64,000 bases of DNA from Sorghum bicolor (lineage: Eukaryota; Streptophyta; Magnoliopsida; Poales; Poaceae). Shown one piece after another: positions 19,399 through 30,475 of this stretch (its first letter is position 1; every line of letters begins with the position of its first letter). The position numbers and the translations under genes were made by a program. The DNA lies in contig NC_012878.2 of NCBI RefSeq assembly GCF_000003195.3, forward strand, positions 20,436,641-20,500,640, read 5' to 3'. The notes below the pieces were generated by a model that saw only the letters and a list, made by a program, of their open reading frames with translations, was not told the origin of the DNA and did not search any database.

Positions 19399-22300
19399 AT
19401 GGCGAAGAGCGACTCCAGGAAGAGGGCCGAACTGATGGCCAAGGAGTGGAAGAAGTCTCGCAGCACCACGAAATCTCTTGGTGACCTCGTCGATATGGGG
19501 CTCCTGCACGGCCCGGAGCTCGGCGGCTGGAGGGCACCGGAGGGGGAGAGCTACCCCGACCCTCGCGCCGGTGAGATCGTTGTATTTGAAGATTTCATTA
19601 AGAGGGGCTTTGGTGTTCCTGTTCATCCTTTTCTTCAAGGTCTTCTTTTGTACTATGAGATCGGGATTTGCAATCTGCACCCGAACTCAATTCTCCTCAT
19701 TTCCACTTTTATCCACCTGTGCGAAGCCTATGTTGGCATAGAGCCGCACTTCGATCTTTTTCGGTATCTTTTCTGCTTGAGGAAGAAGGGAGCAGTTGGA
19801 GGCTCCAAGGTTGCAGGTGGAGTATACCTCAACCTTCGTGATGGAATGAAGAATCGCTACCTGCACTGTCCATGGAACACTTCCTTGACCGAGTGGTACA
19901 GGAAGTGGTTCTACATCAGGGAGGAACCGGGCAGCTCCACATTCTGCGACGTGGGATACATTCCTGAGAAGAGGATGAGTTGGACCGACCGCCCGGAGTT
20001 CGACGGTCCAGTGGCGGATCTCATGAAGCTGATCGACTGGTCGCGCCTGGACGGGCTTGGCGTGGTCGGCAACTTCATTTGTCGTCGGGTGATGCCCTGC
20101 CAGAAGAGGGTGCACTCGGCGTACGAGTATGCCGGAAGCGTGGACCCGACCAGGATGCGGCCAGAGATCTTGGAGAAAGCGGAGGTACAACAGCTGTTGA
20201 ACGAGCTGTTTAACTTCGCGGACGGAGGCTTCATCCGTGGCAGTGATCGGGTGCAAGCCTTCAAGTTAGGACGACCAGCACCAAAGGTATGTAGCAGATT
20301 ATTTTGTTTTAGCATTCGTATATCGTCGGCAGCTGACTCTTCTCTGTTGCTTTTGCAGATCGGCGATGTCGACCGGTGCACAGTGTATGTATCACTGGCA
20401 CCGGGGATGGAAAATCCTGCGGGAGAAGACCCGCCAGAGGAGGACGCTGCTCGGTGTACTCATTACATCAGCAGTGAAGAGGACCAAGCCCGCCCCATCC
20501 CGACCTCCGAGGAGAGGGTAGCGGGGAAGAGGCCATTGCCGGCAGATCCTTTGCCGACACCGGAGCTGCCGGCAGATCTACCGGCGGAGAGCAGCCAAGC
20601 ACCGAAGCGTCGTCGGCTCGTGCGGATCGTTGACGACGACGACGACGAGGAGGAGGCTGCGTCGTCGTTGGTCCGACGGCCCCGGGGTCGCCCAGATAAT
20701 GCGCCGGCCGCTACTGATCGAGTAGCCAGCGACGCCCCTGCACCGCAAGTTGTCGAGACGGGGGCGCAGGTGCCGACCGGCCGGGCGAGGAGGAGGTTCA
20801 CCGCCACCCACCGTCGATCAGACCTGTAAGTGTTCGACTTACGTATTTTGGACTCCTCTTTAATTTTTTTTTTTGAAATTACACTTTTGTTCCTGTAGTG
20901 CGGCGTCGGATGTCGACCCCGGCCAGGCTGCCAGCCAAGGGACGGGCGAGCCAGTCCATGCTGCTGAGGATACGGCCCCCCAGACCACAGAGCAGCCAAC
21001 AGCTGCAGTCGCGCCTGGGAGCACCGAGGGGCTCCCGTCCGCGGCACCGACTACGACAGGCAGCCCGACCAGGGCTGGAGAGGCTCCCCCAACTGGCTTC
21101 TCAGAGGAGGGAAGATCTCCGACCGCTCCACCTGCCGGGGGGAGTGAAGTCCCCACGCCGCCCCGAGCAGGAGCCTCTTCGGCTGCGGGCTCCCCAGGTC
21201 TGGTCCGAGGACCAGTAATACCTGGGACCACCACCGGGGGTGACGCAGCACAGGAGGAGGAAACCCGGGCGGCCTCCGATGATGAGGTGGAAGAGATTGA
21301 GGGTCGTCCCCGTGATGGCCGCCAACACGTGTATGTGTGGCGCCAACGCGGGGATCACTTTATCGGGCATGAGGAGCTCGCCGAGACCGAAGAGGCCGCC
21401 AGGGTGGAGCGCGCGGCCAAACGCCTCGTCGACGAAGTCAAGGTAAGCGACCTTTTGTACTGCTGTACATTCTATGCCGTGTTTTGCGTGGTCGTTATAT
21501 ACTCGCTTTGTAGGGCGCAATGAAAACGGCAAAGTACCGGAAACGGTGCTTTGACCAGATAGAAGGCATCATGGCCGAGAACAAGGCCCTTGCCGCGGAG
21601 GTAGACCGGCTGCGTTCGGAGGTCGGGGAGAAGGTGGCCGAGATGAGTGCCCAGGAGGAGCGTCGTCTCGACCTCACTCGTCGCTTGGCCGACCAGTACC
21701 GGCAGCGAGAAGGTTAGTCACACGCTCCGAGCAGCTTTGCGTACTTGTGTAGTTTGCTTTACTGACCAGTTTATGGTTCACACAGACTTGGAGGAGGAGG
21801 TGGCGCGCCTCCGACAAGAGAAGGAGCAGCTCAGCCAACAGCTCGCCGGTGCGCTGGAGTCCGGGCGGCGAGCAGGAGAGGAATTGGGCCGAAAGGACCG
21901 GGAATTATCTGGTAATGGGTGCCGCCTTGTCAGCTGCTGCTTGTCGCCCCTTTGTTTGTTTAGTATGCCGAAAATAACGCCTTGTTTCGTTTGCAGTGCT
22001 CAAGGTGAACGCCAAGAAGCACCTGGATGATCTGATCAAGGACCAGGACTCCTGGAAGGTCAACTGTTGCAGGATCTGGAAGGGAGTGTCCCCGGTCCTA
22101 GACCTGATCAGTCCCGAGCTCCCGGAGAGCCAGCCCCGCGCGCCGCAGTTGACCCCGGTCGAGAAGGCGCAACGGGCGTGGGACTGGCTCCAGCAGTTTG
22201 TGAAGGACGCTGGGGAGTTTGCCGGTGCGCACGTCCTCAGCATGGTGTGCGCCCACTACCCCCTGGTCGACTTGAGCAGGCTGGAGAAGGGGTACCCGAA

Positions 22301-22571
22301 GGAAGTCGGCCCTCAGGAAGCGGACGAACTTCGGGGTAGTCTGCTGGACTTGTCGTCGACGGTGATCGGCGACATCAATCTGTGCGGAACGGCCACTCCT
22401 CCAGACCAGCCGAGTTCAGATAGGTCGGCCAGGGAGTTGTCGGGCGCGTCCGTTGCGGGAGATGGGCGGTCGACGCCTGCGGTCTCGACCAGCCAGGCGC
22501 CGGTGGCCCCGACCCCTTCGTCCGGGCAGCAGGGCCAGGCGGGTGATCAGCCCGAGCAGCTAGGCCAATAA
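19399..22571 (+). CDS. E5 convergent extra gene (aORF), six exons, PF04195-type
   Basis: Exons by canonical GT-AG borders: 19399-20286, 20359-20825, 20899-21442, 21514-21712, 21786-21911, 21997-22571. They sum to 2799 nt, 932 residues plus stop, and phases match at all five joins. Introns are 71-85 nt. Residues about 50-250 form the plant 'putative gypsy type transposon' domain (PF04195): KSLGDLV, PDPRAGEIVVFEDF, GFGVPVHPFLQ, CPWNTSLTEWYRKWF. The middle (about 310-600) is Pro/Glu/Ala-rich and low complexity with basic patches. Residues about 640-740 look like a coiled coil (LRSEVGEKVAEM, LEEEVARLRQEKEQL). The gene is convergent with pol, 277 bp apart. Function is unknown; the intact state in a young element suggests it is maintained. 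Confidence 0.85.
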
Positions 22572-22848
22572 AGTAGTCTGTAGGAATAGACTAGTGTCTG
22601 CCCGTCAGGGTATTTATTGTAAACTTTGTGTGTAAAGTTTGTAATAAAGTTTGTTTTTTGTCATGACTGTTGTTTTGAGCGCTGTAAGAATATCTGAGTG
22701 ACGTGTCACCGTATTCGTCTCGATAGTCGCTAGGAGCATCCATTGCAGGAGTTTTGCCGAGTGCTGTGTGCGACAAGGTATAGGCAAAAAATAGAGAATT
22801 TCATTATAAAAAATTATAAGATACTTACAGAGGAAAGTTATCAAAACT
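22572..22848. other. Gap between the convergent extra gene and E5 pol
   Basis: AT-rich 3' ends of both transcripts. GTAATAAAGTTTG at 22639-22651 is a possible polyadenylation signal for the plus-strand gene. Confidence 0.45.
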
Positions 22849-25800
22849 TTATGGATAGAAACGTCGCAGTTTGTCGATGTGCCAAGAGTTAGGCACTCGT
22901 GTTCCGTCTGGGTATGCCAATCTGTAGGACGTGGGTCGTGTGACCTCGGTCACCACGAAAGGTCCTTCCCAGGGAGTGGATAGCTTGTGCATTCCCTCCT
23001 GGCTTGTTTTCCATCGAAGTACCAGATCGCCGACCACAAAGGAACGGTCTTTGACGTTCCTGTTGTAGTATCGCCTGACTGCCGCGAGATATTTTGCTGT
23101 TCGGAGGCAAGAATCTAAACGTTTTTCCTCCATGCAATTGATTTCGAGTTCTCTGGCATTGTCGGCGGTCGCCTGGTCGAAGTGTTCGATTCTAGGGGAT
23201 CCGAAGTGTATGTCGGATGGCAGGACCGCCTCTGCACCGTACACCATGAAGTAAGGAGACACCCCTGTGTTTTGACTGGTCTGAGTTCGGAGGCCCCAGA
23301 CCACTGCCGGCAATTCTTTCATCCATCGACCGGGTGCTCTGTCGTTTTCGGTGTACAACCTTTTCTTTAGGGCGTCAACGATCATTCCGTTAGCACGTTC
23401 AACTTGACCGTTGGCACGTGGATGTGCCACTGACACGTATTTTATGACTATGCCTCTGTCATCGCAGAAGTCCCAAAAGGTGGTGCCAGTAAACTGAGTG
23501 CCCAGGTCGGTGATTATGCTGTTCGGGATGCCGAATCTGTGTATGATTTGATTGAGGAACTCCACAGCCTTCTCGGAGGTTGCCTTGACTACGGGCATGT
23601 ATTCAATCCACTTGGAGAACTTGTCGATTAACACGAAGACAAACTTGAAATTGCCCGGGGCTGGTTTAAATGGTCCGATCATGTCAAGCCCCCAGCAAGC
23701 AAAGGGCCAAGATGACGGGATGGTTTGAATTTCATGGGCAGGTACATGGGTCCTCTTAGCAAAAAACTGACATCCTTCGCAATGTCGAACCAGTTTTTCT
23801 GCGTCGCCGACCGCGGTTGGCCAATAAAAACCTGCTCGGAAAGCCTTTCCGACCAACGTTCTAGATGCGGCGTGATTGCCGCAGGATCCAGCATGTATGT
23901 CCTCTAAGAGCTTGATACCATCATCTTGGGGTATGCACTTGAGCAGTACTTCGGAGCTTGCATTTTTCCGCATGAGTTTTCCGTCGACCAGGATGTAGTT
24001 CTTTGATCGTCGGATGAGGCGCTCGTTCTCTGTTTTGTCCTGAAAACCTGTCCCGTCTGATATGTATTTGATGAACGGGGTACGCCAGTCACGCCCACCG
24101 GTTGTCGGAGTGGCGTCGTCTATGAGCATTGCCTCGGTGGGTTGCTTGTCGACCAGGGAGGAGCCTACGCTCGGCTCATGGATGTCCTGGACGAAAATAC
24201 CCCGCGGGATTTGGGCCCGAGATGAGCCTAACTTTGACAACGCATCTGCTGCTTGGTTCTTATCCCGGACCACGTGGATGTATTCTATGCCATAGAAGTT
24301 GGTTTCCCATTTGCGAATTTCTTTGCAGTAGAGATCCATCTTCTCGTGGATTGCGTCCCACTCCTTGTTGAGCTGGTTGATGACCAAAGCGGAGTCGCCA
24401 TAGACATAGAGGCGCTTGACCCCCAGTTCAACTGCTAGTCTTATGCCATGCAAGCACGCTTCGTATTCGGCGACGTTGTTTGACGCCGGAAAAAGGATCC
24501 AAAGGACGTAACGTAGTTTGTCCTTGTTGGGTGATACGAACAGTACCCCGGCGCCGGCACCGTTGATGTTTAAGGACCCATCAAAGAACATTGACCAGTG
24601 GTCTGAGACATCGGGAACGGGAGGCTCATTGAGATCCGTCCATTCAGCAATGAAATCGACCAGGGCCTGAGACTTGACCGTAGTTCGGCTCTGGAACTCC
24701 AGCGAGAATGGGCACAGTTCCATTGCCCATTTCATGATTCTGCCATTGGCGTCTTTATTGCGCAGGATGTCCCCGAGAGGGAAACTGGTTGTCACCAGGA
24801 CTCGATGGCCGTCGAAGTAGTGCTTCAGCTTTCTTGATGTTATCAGAATGGCGTATATGAGTTTCTGTATTTGTGGATACCTAGCCTTGTACTCGTTTAG
24901 GACTTCACTTATGAAGTAAACGGGTCTCTGGACCTTGTAGGCATGACCTGGTTCATCTCGCTCGACCACTATTGCCGTGGAAACAACCTTGTCGGTTGCA
25001 GCAATGTAAAGAAGTAGGTCTTCATTGGGCTGAGGCGCTGTGAGGACAGGTGACGAAGTGAGGAAGGTCTTAAGCTGAGTGAACGCAGCGTCGGCTTCAT
25101 CTGTCCAAGAAAATTTTTCTGACGCTTTCAATAGTTTGAAGAAAGGGAGGCCTTTTTCTCCCAGCCTTGAGATGAAACGACTGAGGGCGGCCATGCATCC
25201 GGTTAGCTTCTGAATGTCCTTGACGTTCTTCGGTGGTCGCATGTCGAGTACGGCTTTGACTTTTGAAGGGTTTGGTCGTATGCCGTCGCGACTGACGACG
25301 TTGCCGAGCAGTAGACCGGAAGGAACGCCGAAAATGCATTTCTTGGGGTTGAGCTTCCACTTGTAGCTATTGAGTGCCTTGAAGGTTCGGTCTAAGTTGT
25401 CGATTAGGGTGCTCGCGTCCCTTGTTTTTACGACCACGTCGTCCACATAGGCCTCGACGAGGTCATCGCGAATCTCGTCGTGGAGGCATTGCTGGATGGC
25501 CCTTTGATAAGTGGCCCCGGCGTTTTTGAGTCCAAAAGACATGGTCGTGTAGCAGTATGCGCCGAAGGGTGTGATGAAGGATGTTTTGATCTGATCTTCC
25601 TCCTTTAGCGAGATCTGGTGATAACCAGAGTAGCAGTCTAGAAAGGAGAGGAGTTCGCATCCGGCCGTTGAGTCGACCACCTCGTCGATGCGAGGGAGAC
25701 CAAAAGGATCTTTAGGACAGTGTTTGTTAAGATCAGTGTAATCAACGCACATTCGCCATTCATTATTCTTTTTGCGTACAAGAACCGGATTGGCGAGCCA

Positions 25801-26034
25801 ATCGGGGTGATACACTTCTTTTATGAATCCGGCTGCTAGAAGCCGTGTTATTTCTGCCCTAATAGCCTCCTTTTTGTCACGAGCGAACCGTCGCAGTTTT
25901 TGCTTGATTGGTCTTGCGGTCTTCGAGACATTTAAGGAGTGCTCGATCAGGTTTCGTGGGACACCGGGCATGTCTGCGGGTTTCCATGCGAAAACGCTCA
26001 CGTTGTCCCTTAGAAACCTGACGAGCGCGTCTTC
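22849..26034 (-). CDS. E5 pol: RT, RNase H, archaeal-type RNase H, integrase
   Basis: Open for 1061 codons after an amber at 26035-26037. Counting from the first codon after the amber: RT about 40-290 with the catalytic YVDD at 196-199; a degenerate gypsy RNase H region about 310-450; a second, archaeal-type RNase H about 475-605 with FFDGS (Asp near 485), AEYEA, YGDS and AADALS, the acidic set expected for catalysis; integrase zinc region (H..H..CEGCQ) about 712-755; core with GLDMIGP (Asp 783), TDLGTQF (Asp 843) and NGQVERANG (Glu 879). A second RNase H is a known trait of Tat elements. All catalytic residues are present. Expression needs readthrough of the amber, splicing or a separate start. 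Confidence 0.93.
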   Translation of the reverse strand, partial: EDALVRFLRDNVSVFAWKPADMPGVPRNLIEHSLNVSKTARPIKQKLRRFARDKKEAIRAEITRLLAAGFIKEVYHPDWLANPVLVRKKNNEWRMCVDYTDLNKHCPKDPFGLPRIDEVVDSTAGCELLSFLDCYSGYHQISLKEEDQIKTSFITPFGAYCYTTMSFGLKNAGATYQRAIQQCLHDEIRDDLVEAYVDDVVVKTRDASTLIDNLDRTFKALNSYKWKLNPKKCIFGVPSGLLLGNVVSRDGIRPNPSKVKAVLDMRPPKNVKDIQKLTGCMAALSRFISRLGEKGLPFFKLLKASEKFSWTDEADAAFTQLKTFLTSSPVLTAPQPNEDLLLYIAATDKVVSTAIVVERDEPGHAYKVQRPVYFISEVLNEYKARYPQIQKLIYAILITSRKLKHYFDGHRVLVTTSFPLGDILRNKDANGRIMKWAMELCPFSLEFQSRTTVKSQALVDFIAEWTDLNEPPVPDVSDHWSMFFDGSLNINGAGAGVLFVSPNKDKLRYVLWILFPASNNVAEYEACLHGIRLAVELGVKRLYVYGDSALVINQLNKEWDAIHEKMDLYCKEIRKWETNFYGIEYIHVVRDKNQAADALSKLGSSRAQIPRGIFVQDIHEPSVGSSLVDKQPTEAMLIDDATPTTGGRDWRTPFIKYISDGTGFQDKTENERLIRRSKNYILVDGKLMRKNASSEVLLKCIPQDDGIKLLEDIHAGSCGNHAASRTLVGKAFRAGFYWPTAVGDAEKLVRHCEGCQFFAKRTHVPAHEIQTIPSSWPFACWGLDMIGPFKPAPGNFKFVFVLIDKFSKWIEYMPVVKATSEKAVEFLNQIIHRFGIPNSIITDLGTQFTGTTFWDFCDDRGIVIKYVSVAHPRANGQVERANGMIVDALKKRLYTENDRAPGRWMKELPAVVWGLRTQTSQNTGVSPYFMVYGAEAVLPSDIHFGSPRIEHFDQATADNARELEINCMEEKRLDSCLRTAKYLAAVRRYYNRNVKDRSFVVGDLVLRWKTSQEGMHKLSTPWEGPFVVTEVTRPTSYRLAYPDGTRVPNSWHIDKLRRFYP

Positions 26035-29024
26035 CTATTTTGGATCCAGGTTGGCCCCGATGAGGGCTGTCTTCTCGGGGTTGCCTTCGACCAGCTGCAC
26101 TTCTTTGTACTCCTTGGATTTTGAGTTTTTCCTGGCTGTCGCCTGTTCGGGTAATCGGAGCTGATCGGGAGGTAGCTGTGCGGCTTGGTTTGCTGTTTCC
26201 GCCATGCGGATTGAGAGGTCGATTGCCTCGGTGATCTTGAAGCTTTCTTCTTCGCAGGTGTACGCAGTGTAGACGTTGCCTCTGACGGTTAGGACGCCCT
26301 TCTCCGTGGGCATCTTAAGGACCAGGTATGAGTAGTGCGGTACTGCCATGAACTTTGTCAGCGATGGGCGGCCCAGTATGGCGTGATAGGTCCCGTCGAA
26401 ATCCGCGACTACGAAGTTGATGAACTCCGTCCGGAAGTGGTCGGGTGTGCCGAATTGGACAGGCAATGTTATCTGTCCAAGGGGCACTGAACTTTGACCT
26501 GGCAAAACCCCCCAGAATTGGGCGTCATAAGGTTTTAGTTGTGCCGATGATATCTTGAGGGCGGGCAGGCTGTTGCGGAAGAGGATGTCGATGGAGCTTC
26601 CCCCGTCCACGAGCACGCGCTCGAATCTGATGCTATTGATGCAGGGGTCAAGAATCAGTGGGAAACGACCCGGTTCTGGGATAGCGGCCCACTGGTCCTT
26701 CCTGCTGAACGAGATCTCCCTGTGGGACCACGCGGGAAATTTCGGATGTGCGATCAGCCCGTCCGTGCTGTCTATGTTGAGGCAAGCTCTCTTTAACAGC
26801 TTTCTTTCTTGCTTGGACTCAGTGGAGACCTTGCCCCCGAAAATGGAGTGGACCACGTCAGTGGGGCTGACGTATTGGTGTCGGGGGTCCCTATCTTGGT
26901 CCTCATCCTCATCTTCGTGGTCGTGCCCGTCGCGCTTGTTATTTTTCTTGGCGGAGTCCTCTTGGGCGGCCCGCCGTGTATAGATACTTTTGAGGACGCG
27001 ACACTCTTCCATGGTATGGTTGGACTTTGGGTGTAGCTGGCACGGTCCCTTCAACGTTTTGTTGTAGTCGTCTTGGTAGTCCCATCGTCCATTGGGACGT
27101 TTGACCGTATTTACTTCGTGGTCGTAGTCGCGAGGGCGCTTTCCTCTGAAGTCGTCGCGGCTGTCGCGCTGCCGATCCCAACCCTCTCGGTGATCGCGGT
27201 TGTCGGAGCGGCGGTGATTTCTGTTGTCGTAGCGACCACGACCGTCATCTCGCCGGGAAGGCTGGTCGGGGCCTCTCGCATCGTCTCGGATTAGTTTTTC
27301 TGCGTCATCGGCATCGGCGTAATTTTTAGCCGTGGCGAGGAGCTCTGCTACCGTTGATGGGCGCTTACGCAACAGCTTGTTCCTCAGCGCTTCATGGAAA
27401 CGCAAGCCCTTGATAAAGGCTGAGATGGCCTCGTCATGAGAAATCTTCGGGATTTTGAGGCGCATATCCGAGAATCGTCGGATGTAATCGCGCAGAGGTT
27501 CATTCTTCCTGTCTCTTATCCTTTCAAGGTCATACTTGTTTCCGGGCTGCTCGCATGTGGCGATGAAGTTGTCGATGAAAGCCTGGCGTAGCTCTTCCCA
27601 AGAGTCGAAGGAGTCCTCGGGCAAGCCGAGAAGCCACTGATGACCAGCCTGGTCGAGGACTACGGGGAAGTAGTTAGCCATGACGTGCTCGTCTCCTGCC
27701 GCTGATCGGACGGCGATTTCATAGAGAGTGATCCAGTTCTCTGGATTTTCCTTGCCGTCGTATTTTTTAAGTTTTTCGAGCTTGAAATTGCGGGGCCACA
27801 CGACCTGGCGGAGGTGTGAGGAGAACTGTCTTAGGCCCGGAGGACCGTGGGTCGCATCGTACTCGATGCGGCGCAGGTTTTCGTGGACTGCTCTCTCTGC
27901 GGCGCGCCTGTTGATGCGGTCCCGGGCATCTTTGGAAGGGATGTTGTGGCGTAGATCCCTGTGTTGATCTTCTTCTTGGCCGCGTACGCCATGAATTTGC
28001 TTGCGGCGGCCATCGGCGTCCCGACCACCATCGTCGCGCCGCGAGTCCCCTCGACGGTTGTCGGGGGAGCGGCTGCGGTGACGCCTGCTGGGTGAGACCT
28101 GGCTACGATTAGTCTGGTCGGAGGCGGCTTCCGTATAAGAGACGTCCTGGACTCTCTTGAGTAGAGTGGCTGTCTGTCCCATTGCGGCGATCAGGTGTGC
28201 TCGGATGCTGGTCCGGACTCCCTGGCATTCGGGGGTGTCAGGAAGCCGATCCAGGTTGGCCATGGCGACAGCCACGTTGGCGCTTGGCGTTTTGTAGACT
28301 GGCTGGTCCCCGACCATGTCAAAGGCATCGTTGAGGTTATTTGGTGGCATCTGTTGTTGCTCGTCCGCACGCCGTCGGGCGCGATCGGCGTTACGCTGTT
28401 CGCGGAGTTGCCTCTGGTCATCTGTTTCTCCGTCAACGGCCGGTTCGTCGGCGCTGACATTGAACACAATATCCCCTCGCCGGGGGGGAATATCGGGAAT
28501 CGGTCGAAACCCGGAGGGTGTGAAGGAAAATCCAGGTCGTAGCCCTCGTCTTCGGTGTTTATAACCTCGGTGGGGACGGAGCCGGTGCTTGAGTTGGTGC
28601 TGGAAACCTGGCCGTCCCGTAGCTCTCGGATTGTCACCATGTTGACATGGTGACGATTGTTCCTTGTCGGCGACCAACCCGCCTTGCTGAAAACGAATTG
28701 GACATGCTGTGAGTAAACAGAGGCCGAGTTGTTCAGGCCGCAAGGATAATCTTCCTTTTTGAGCTCGACGGATCGTCCTGAGGGGGTTGAGGTTATCGTC
28801 AGGGACGTTCCCAGCCGTTCGTGTGTGGCGACACGAGTTGGCCGGCGGGATTTCGAAAAATCCGCTCGAGCAGCTTGGTCGGGCCGGCGCAGAACTCCAT
28901 CTATTAGTTGGGAGACTTCGAGTAGCTTGGAGTCAGCGCGATCGAGCGCTTGGAGGAGGTCCGAGCAGTCGATCTCCTTTCCCTTGTAGAGTGGGAACGG
29001 TGGTCGGGCGCTTGGTGCCGTCAT
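26035..29024 (-). CDS. E5 gag-protease, with one frameshift
   Basis: The gag ATG is taken at 29024 (MTAPSARPP); the frame is open upstream through the PBS but without ATG. It shifts at a run of seven G on plus (28482-28488); upstream and downstream frames both match the family, so a 1-bp indel is the simplest reading. Downstream: Arg/Asp-rich linkers, a capsid core (FDSWEELRQAFIDNF, DLERIRDRKNEPLRDYIRRF), a Cys/His cluster (CQLHPKSNH..EEC) and an aspartic protease with VDGGSS and HAILGRP. The frame ends in TAG at the PR/RT border. The frameshift probably disables this copy unless ribosomes slip in the C7 run. Confidence 0.88.
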
Positions 29025-29206
29025 GCGTGTGGTCGGAGACGGCGTGATCTCAGATTGGATCTGGATCTCTTCCGGAACCGTGGTCGCGAAGCCGCCGCTG
29101 CACGTCGTCCACGTGATCTGGCCGACGGTGAACGTGAGGCCTTCGGGCACGGTCGCGGAAGCTGGGATCGTGACCGTCTTGTTCGCCGGAAAAGTTGCAC
29201 GCACAC

Positions 29207-29224
29207 CCCCTACCTGGCGCGCCA
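29207..29224 (-). other. E5 primer binding site
   Basis: The minus strand reads TGGCGCGCCAGGTAGGGG, one base from the 5' LTR. This sequence type is common in grass Tat elements. I do not assign the tRNA. Confidence 0.7.
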
Positions 29225-29225
29225 C

Positions 29226-29687
29226 TGTCGACGAAAGCTAGTCGGCAGTCTACCTTGGGGTATACCCACGGTAGTAGTTTATCGGTAGACGGTGCGCAAA
29301 CTACGAACTCGGTGGTGAAGCAAGACACGGACAAGCTTTTTATCCAGGTTCGGCCGCCGAGTTGGCGTAATACCTACGTCCTGCGTCTGGTTGTATTGAT
29401 TTGTGTTGAGAGAATATGATGTGTCCTAGGGGGGTCCCTTGCCCCTCCTTATATAGTCTGGAGGGCAGGGTTACAGATCTGGAAACTAATCCTAGTCGGT
29501 TACAATTGCCATGGATAATTCGATATCAATTCCTATTCTAACCGACCAGAATCCTGCTTGATCTCCACATCTTGTTTCCTTGCGCGGAACTCCAGGTTGT
29601 CGGATCAAGCTTTGGACTCGTCTCGTAATGGGCCAAGCCTCCTGGCCCAAGTCCAGCCGTAAGGGTATAGGGGTTTATACCCCCACA
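29226..29687 (-). repeat. E5 5' LTR (462 bp)
   Basis: Same borders as 17707-18168. TATA box TATATAAG on minus at 29455-29448 would start the genomic transcript. Confidence 0.97.
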
Positions 29688-29692
29688 CAGAC
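29688..29692. repeat. Target-site duplication of E5, right copy (CAGAC)
   Basis: Matches 17702-17706. Removing E5 and one copy restores the E4 gag reading frame. Confidence 0.95.
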
Positions 29693-30475
29693 CATGTGAA
29701 CATAGACAGGAAAAAGAAAGCCTGCTTCATGCGTGGTCTAAATACTAAACTTCAGACCATGATGACCACTTGCCAAAATGCTACCTTCTACGAGGCGGTA
29801 AATATTGCCATCGCCTCAGAGGAAAAGAATAGAAAGCACAAAGAAGCCAAGAACAAGGCTGCTTCTTCCTCCTTCTCTGGTCGCGGTCAAAAGCGCCAGA
29901 GAATCATTTATCATCCGCAGGGCCACGGACGTTTTCCAACGCCGTCACCTTATCGTGGTCCCTTTTCCCCACCACAATATAGACCAGGGCAGCAGGTATA
30001 CCCTCGACCTACTGCCATCACCCTTGCACCACGCCAGCCGAACGCCCCAGGTGTTCGCCCCACTGCTCCACCCAACCACAATTACCCTTGTTTTAATTGT
30101 GGTAAGCCTGGGCATTTTTCTAAAGAATGCCCTTACCCCTGCCAAACCAACCCCACCTTCCAAAGGCCACCTATGGGCCAACCCCAGCCGGGCCAATTCA
30201 GGACTGGGGTTCAGAAAGGACAAAATGTGCAAAGGGGAAAACCAGCGAAGAAAGTGGGACAAGTCTTCCATACGGAGGTGGAGACGATCCCGGAGGGTGA
30301 ACCAGTAATGATGGGTACGTTTCCTGTCGCGAAACATCCTGCTTTAATGCTTTTCGATTCTGGTGCATCTCATACATTCATCAATCGCACCTTTGTGTTA
30401 AGGCATGGCATACCCATTGGGGAAAACACAAGATCATTTTTATATACAGTCACCAGGAGGGCGGCTGAGTTCTAA
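29693..30475 (+). pseudogene. E4 gag, 3' part (zinc knuckle) and start of protease
   Basis: Continues the frame of 17119-17706. Shows KKACFMRGL, a Pro/Gln-rich linker, a CCHC zinc knuckle (CFNCGKPGHFSKECP) and the protease active site FDSGASH with the following HGIPIG. A frameshift at about 30431-30442 (in a run of T) moves the protease into the next frame, so this frame ends at 30475. Confidence 0.9.

Larger units (their letters stand above)
17707..29687 (-). mobile_element. E5: young, nearly intact Tat-type element (11,981 bp)
   Basis: Coded on minus: 5' LTR 29226-29687, PBS, gag-PR, RT-RNase H-aRNH-integrase, then a convergent plus-strand six-exon gene, a tandem repeat block, PPT and 3' LTR 17707-18168. 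Flanked by CAGAC on both sides. The LTRs differ at one position in 462 (a C/A change at 17820 versus 29319, by eye). With a commonly used grass rate of 1.3e-8 per site per year this suggests an insertion on the order of 0.1 Myr ago; that is inference. Similar to RIRE2/Grande-like grass elements. Confidence 0.96.

Noticed and set aside
29025..29225. Gag start at the first open codon next to the LTR
   Set aside because: It would begin with GTG inside the primer binding site; the first ATG at 29024 is preferred.
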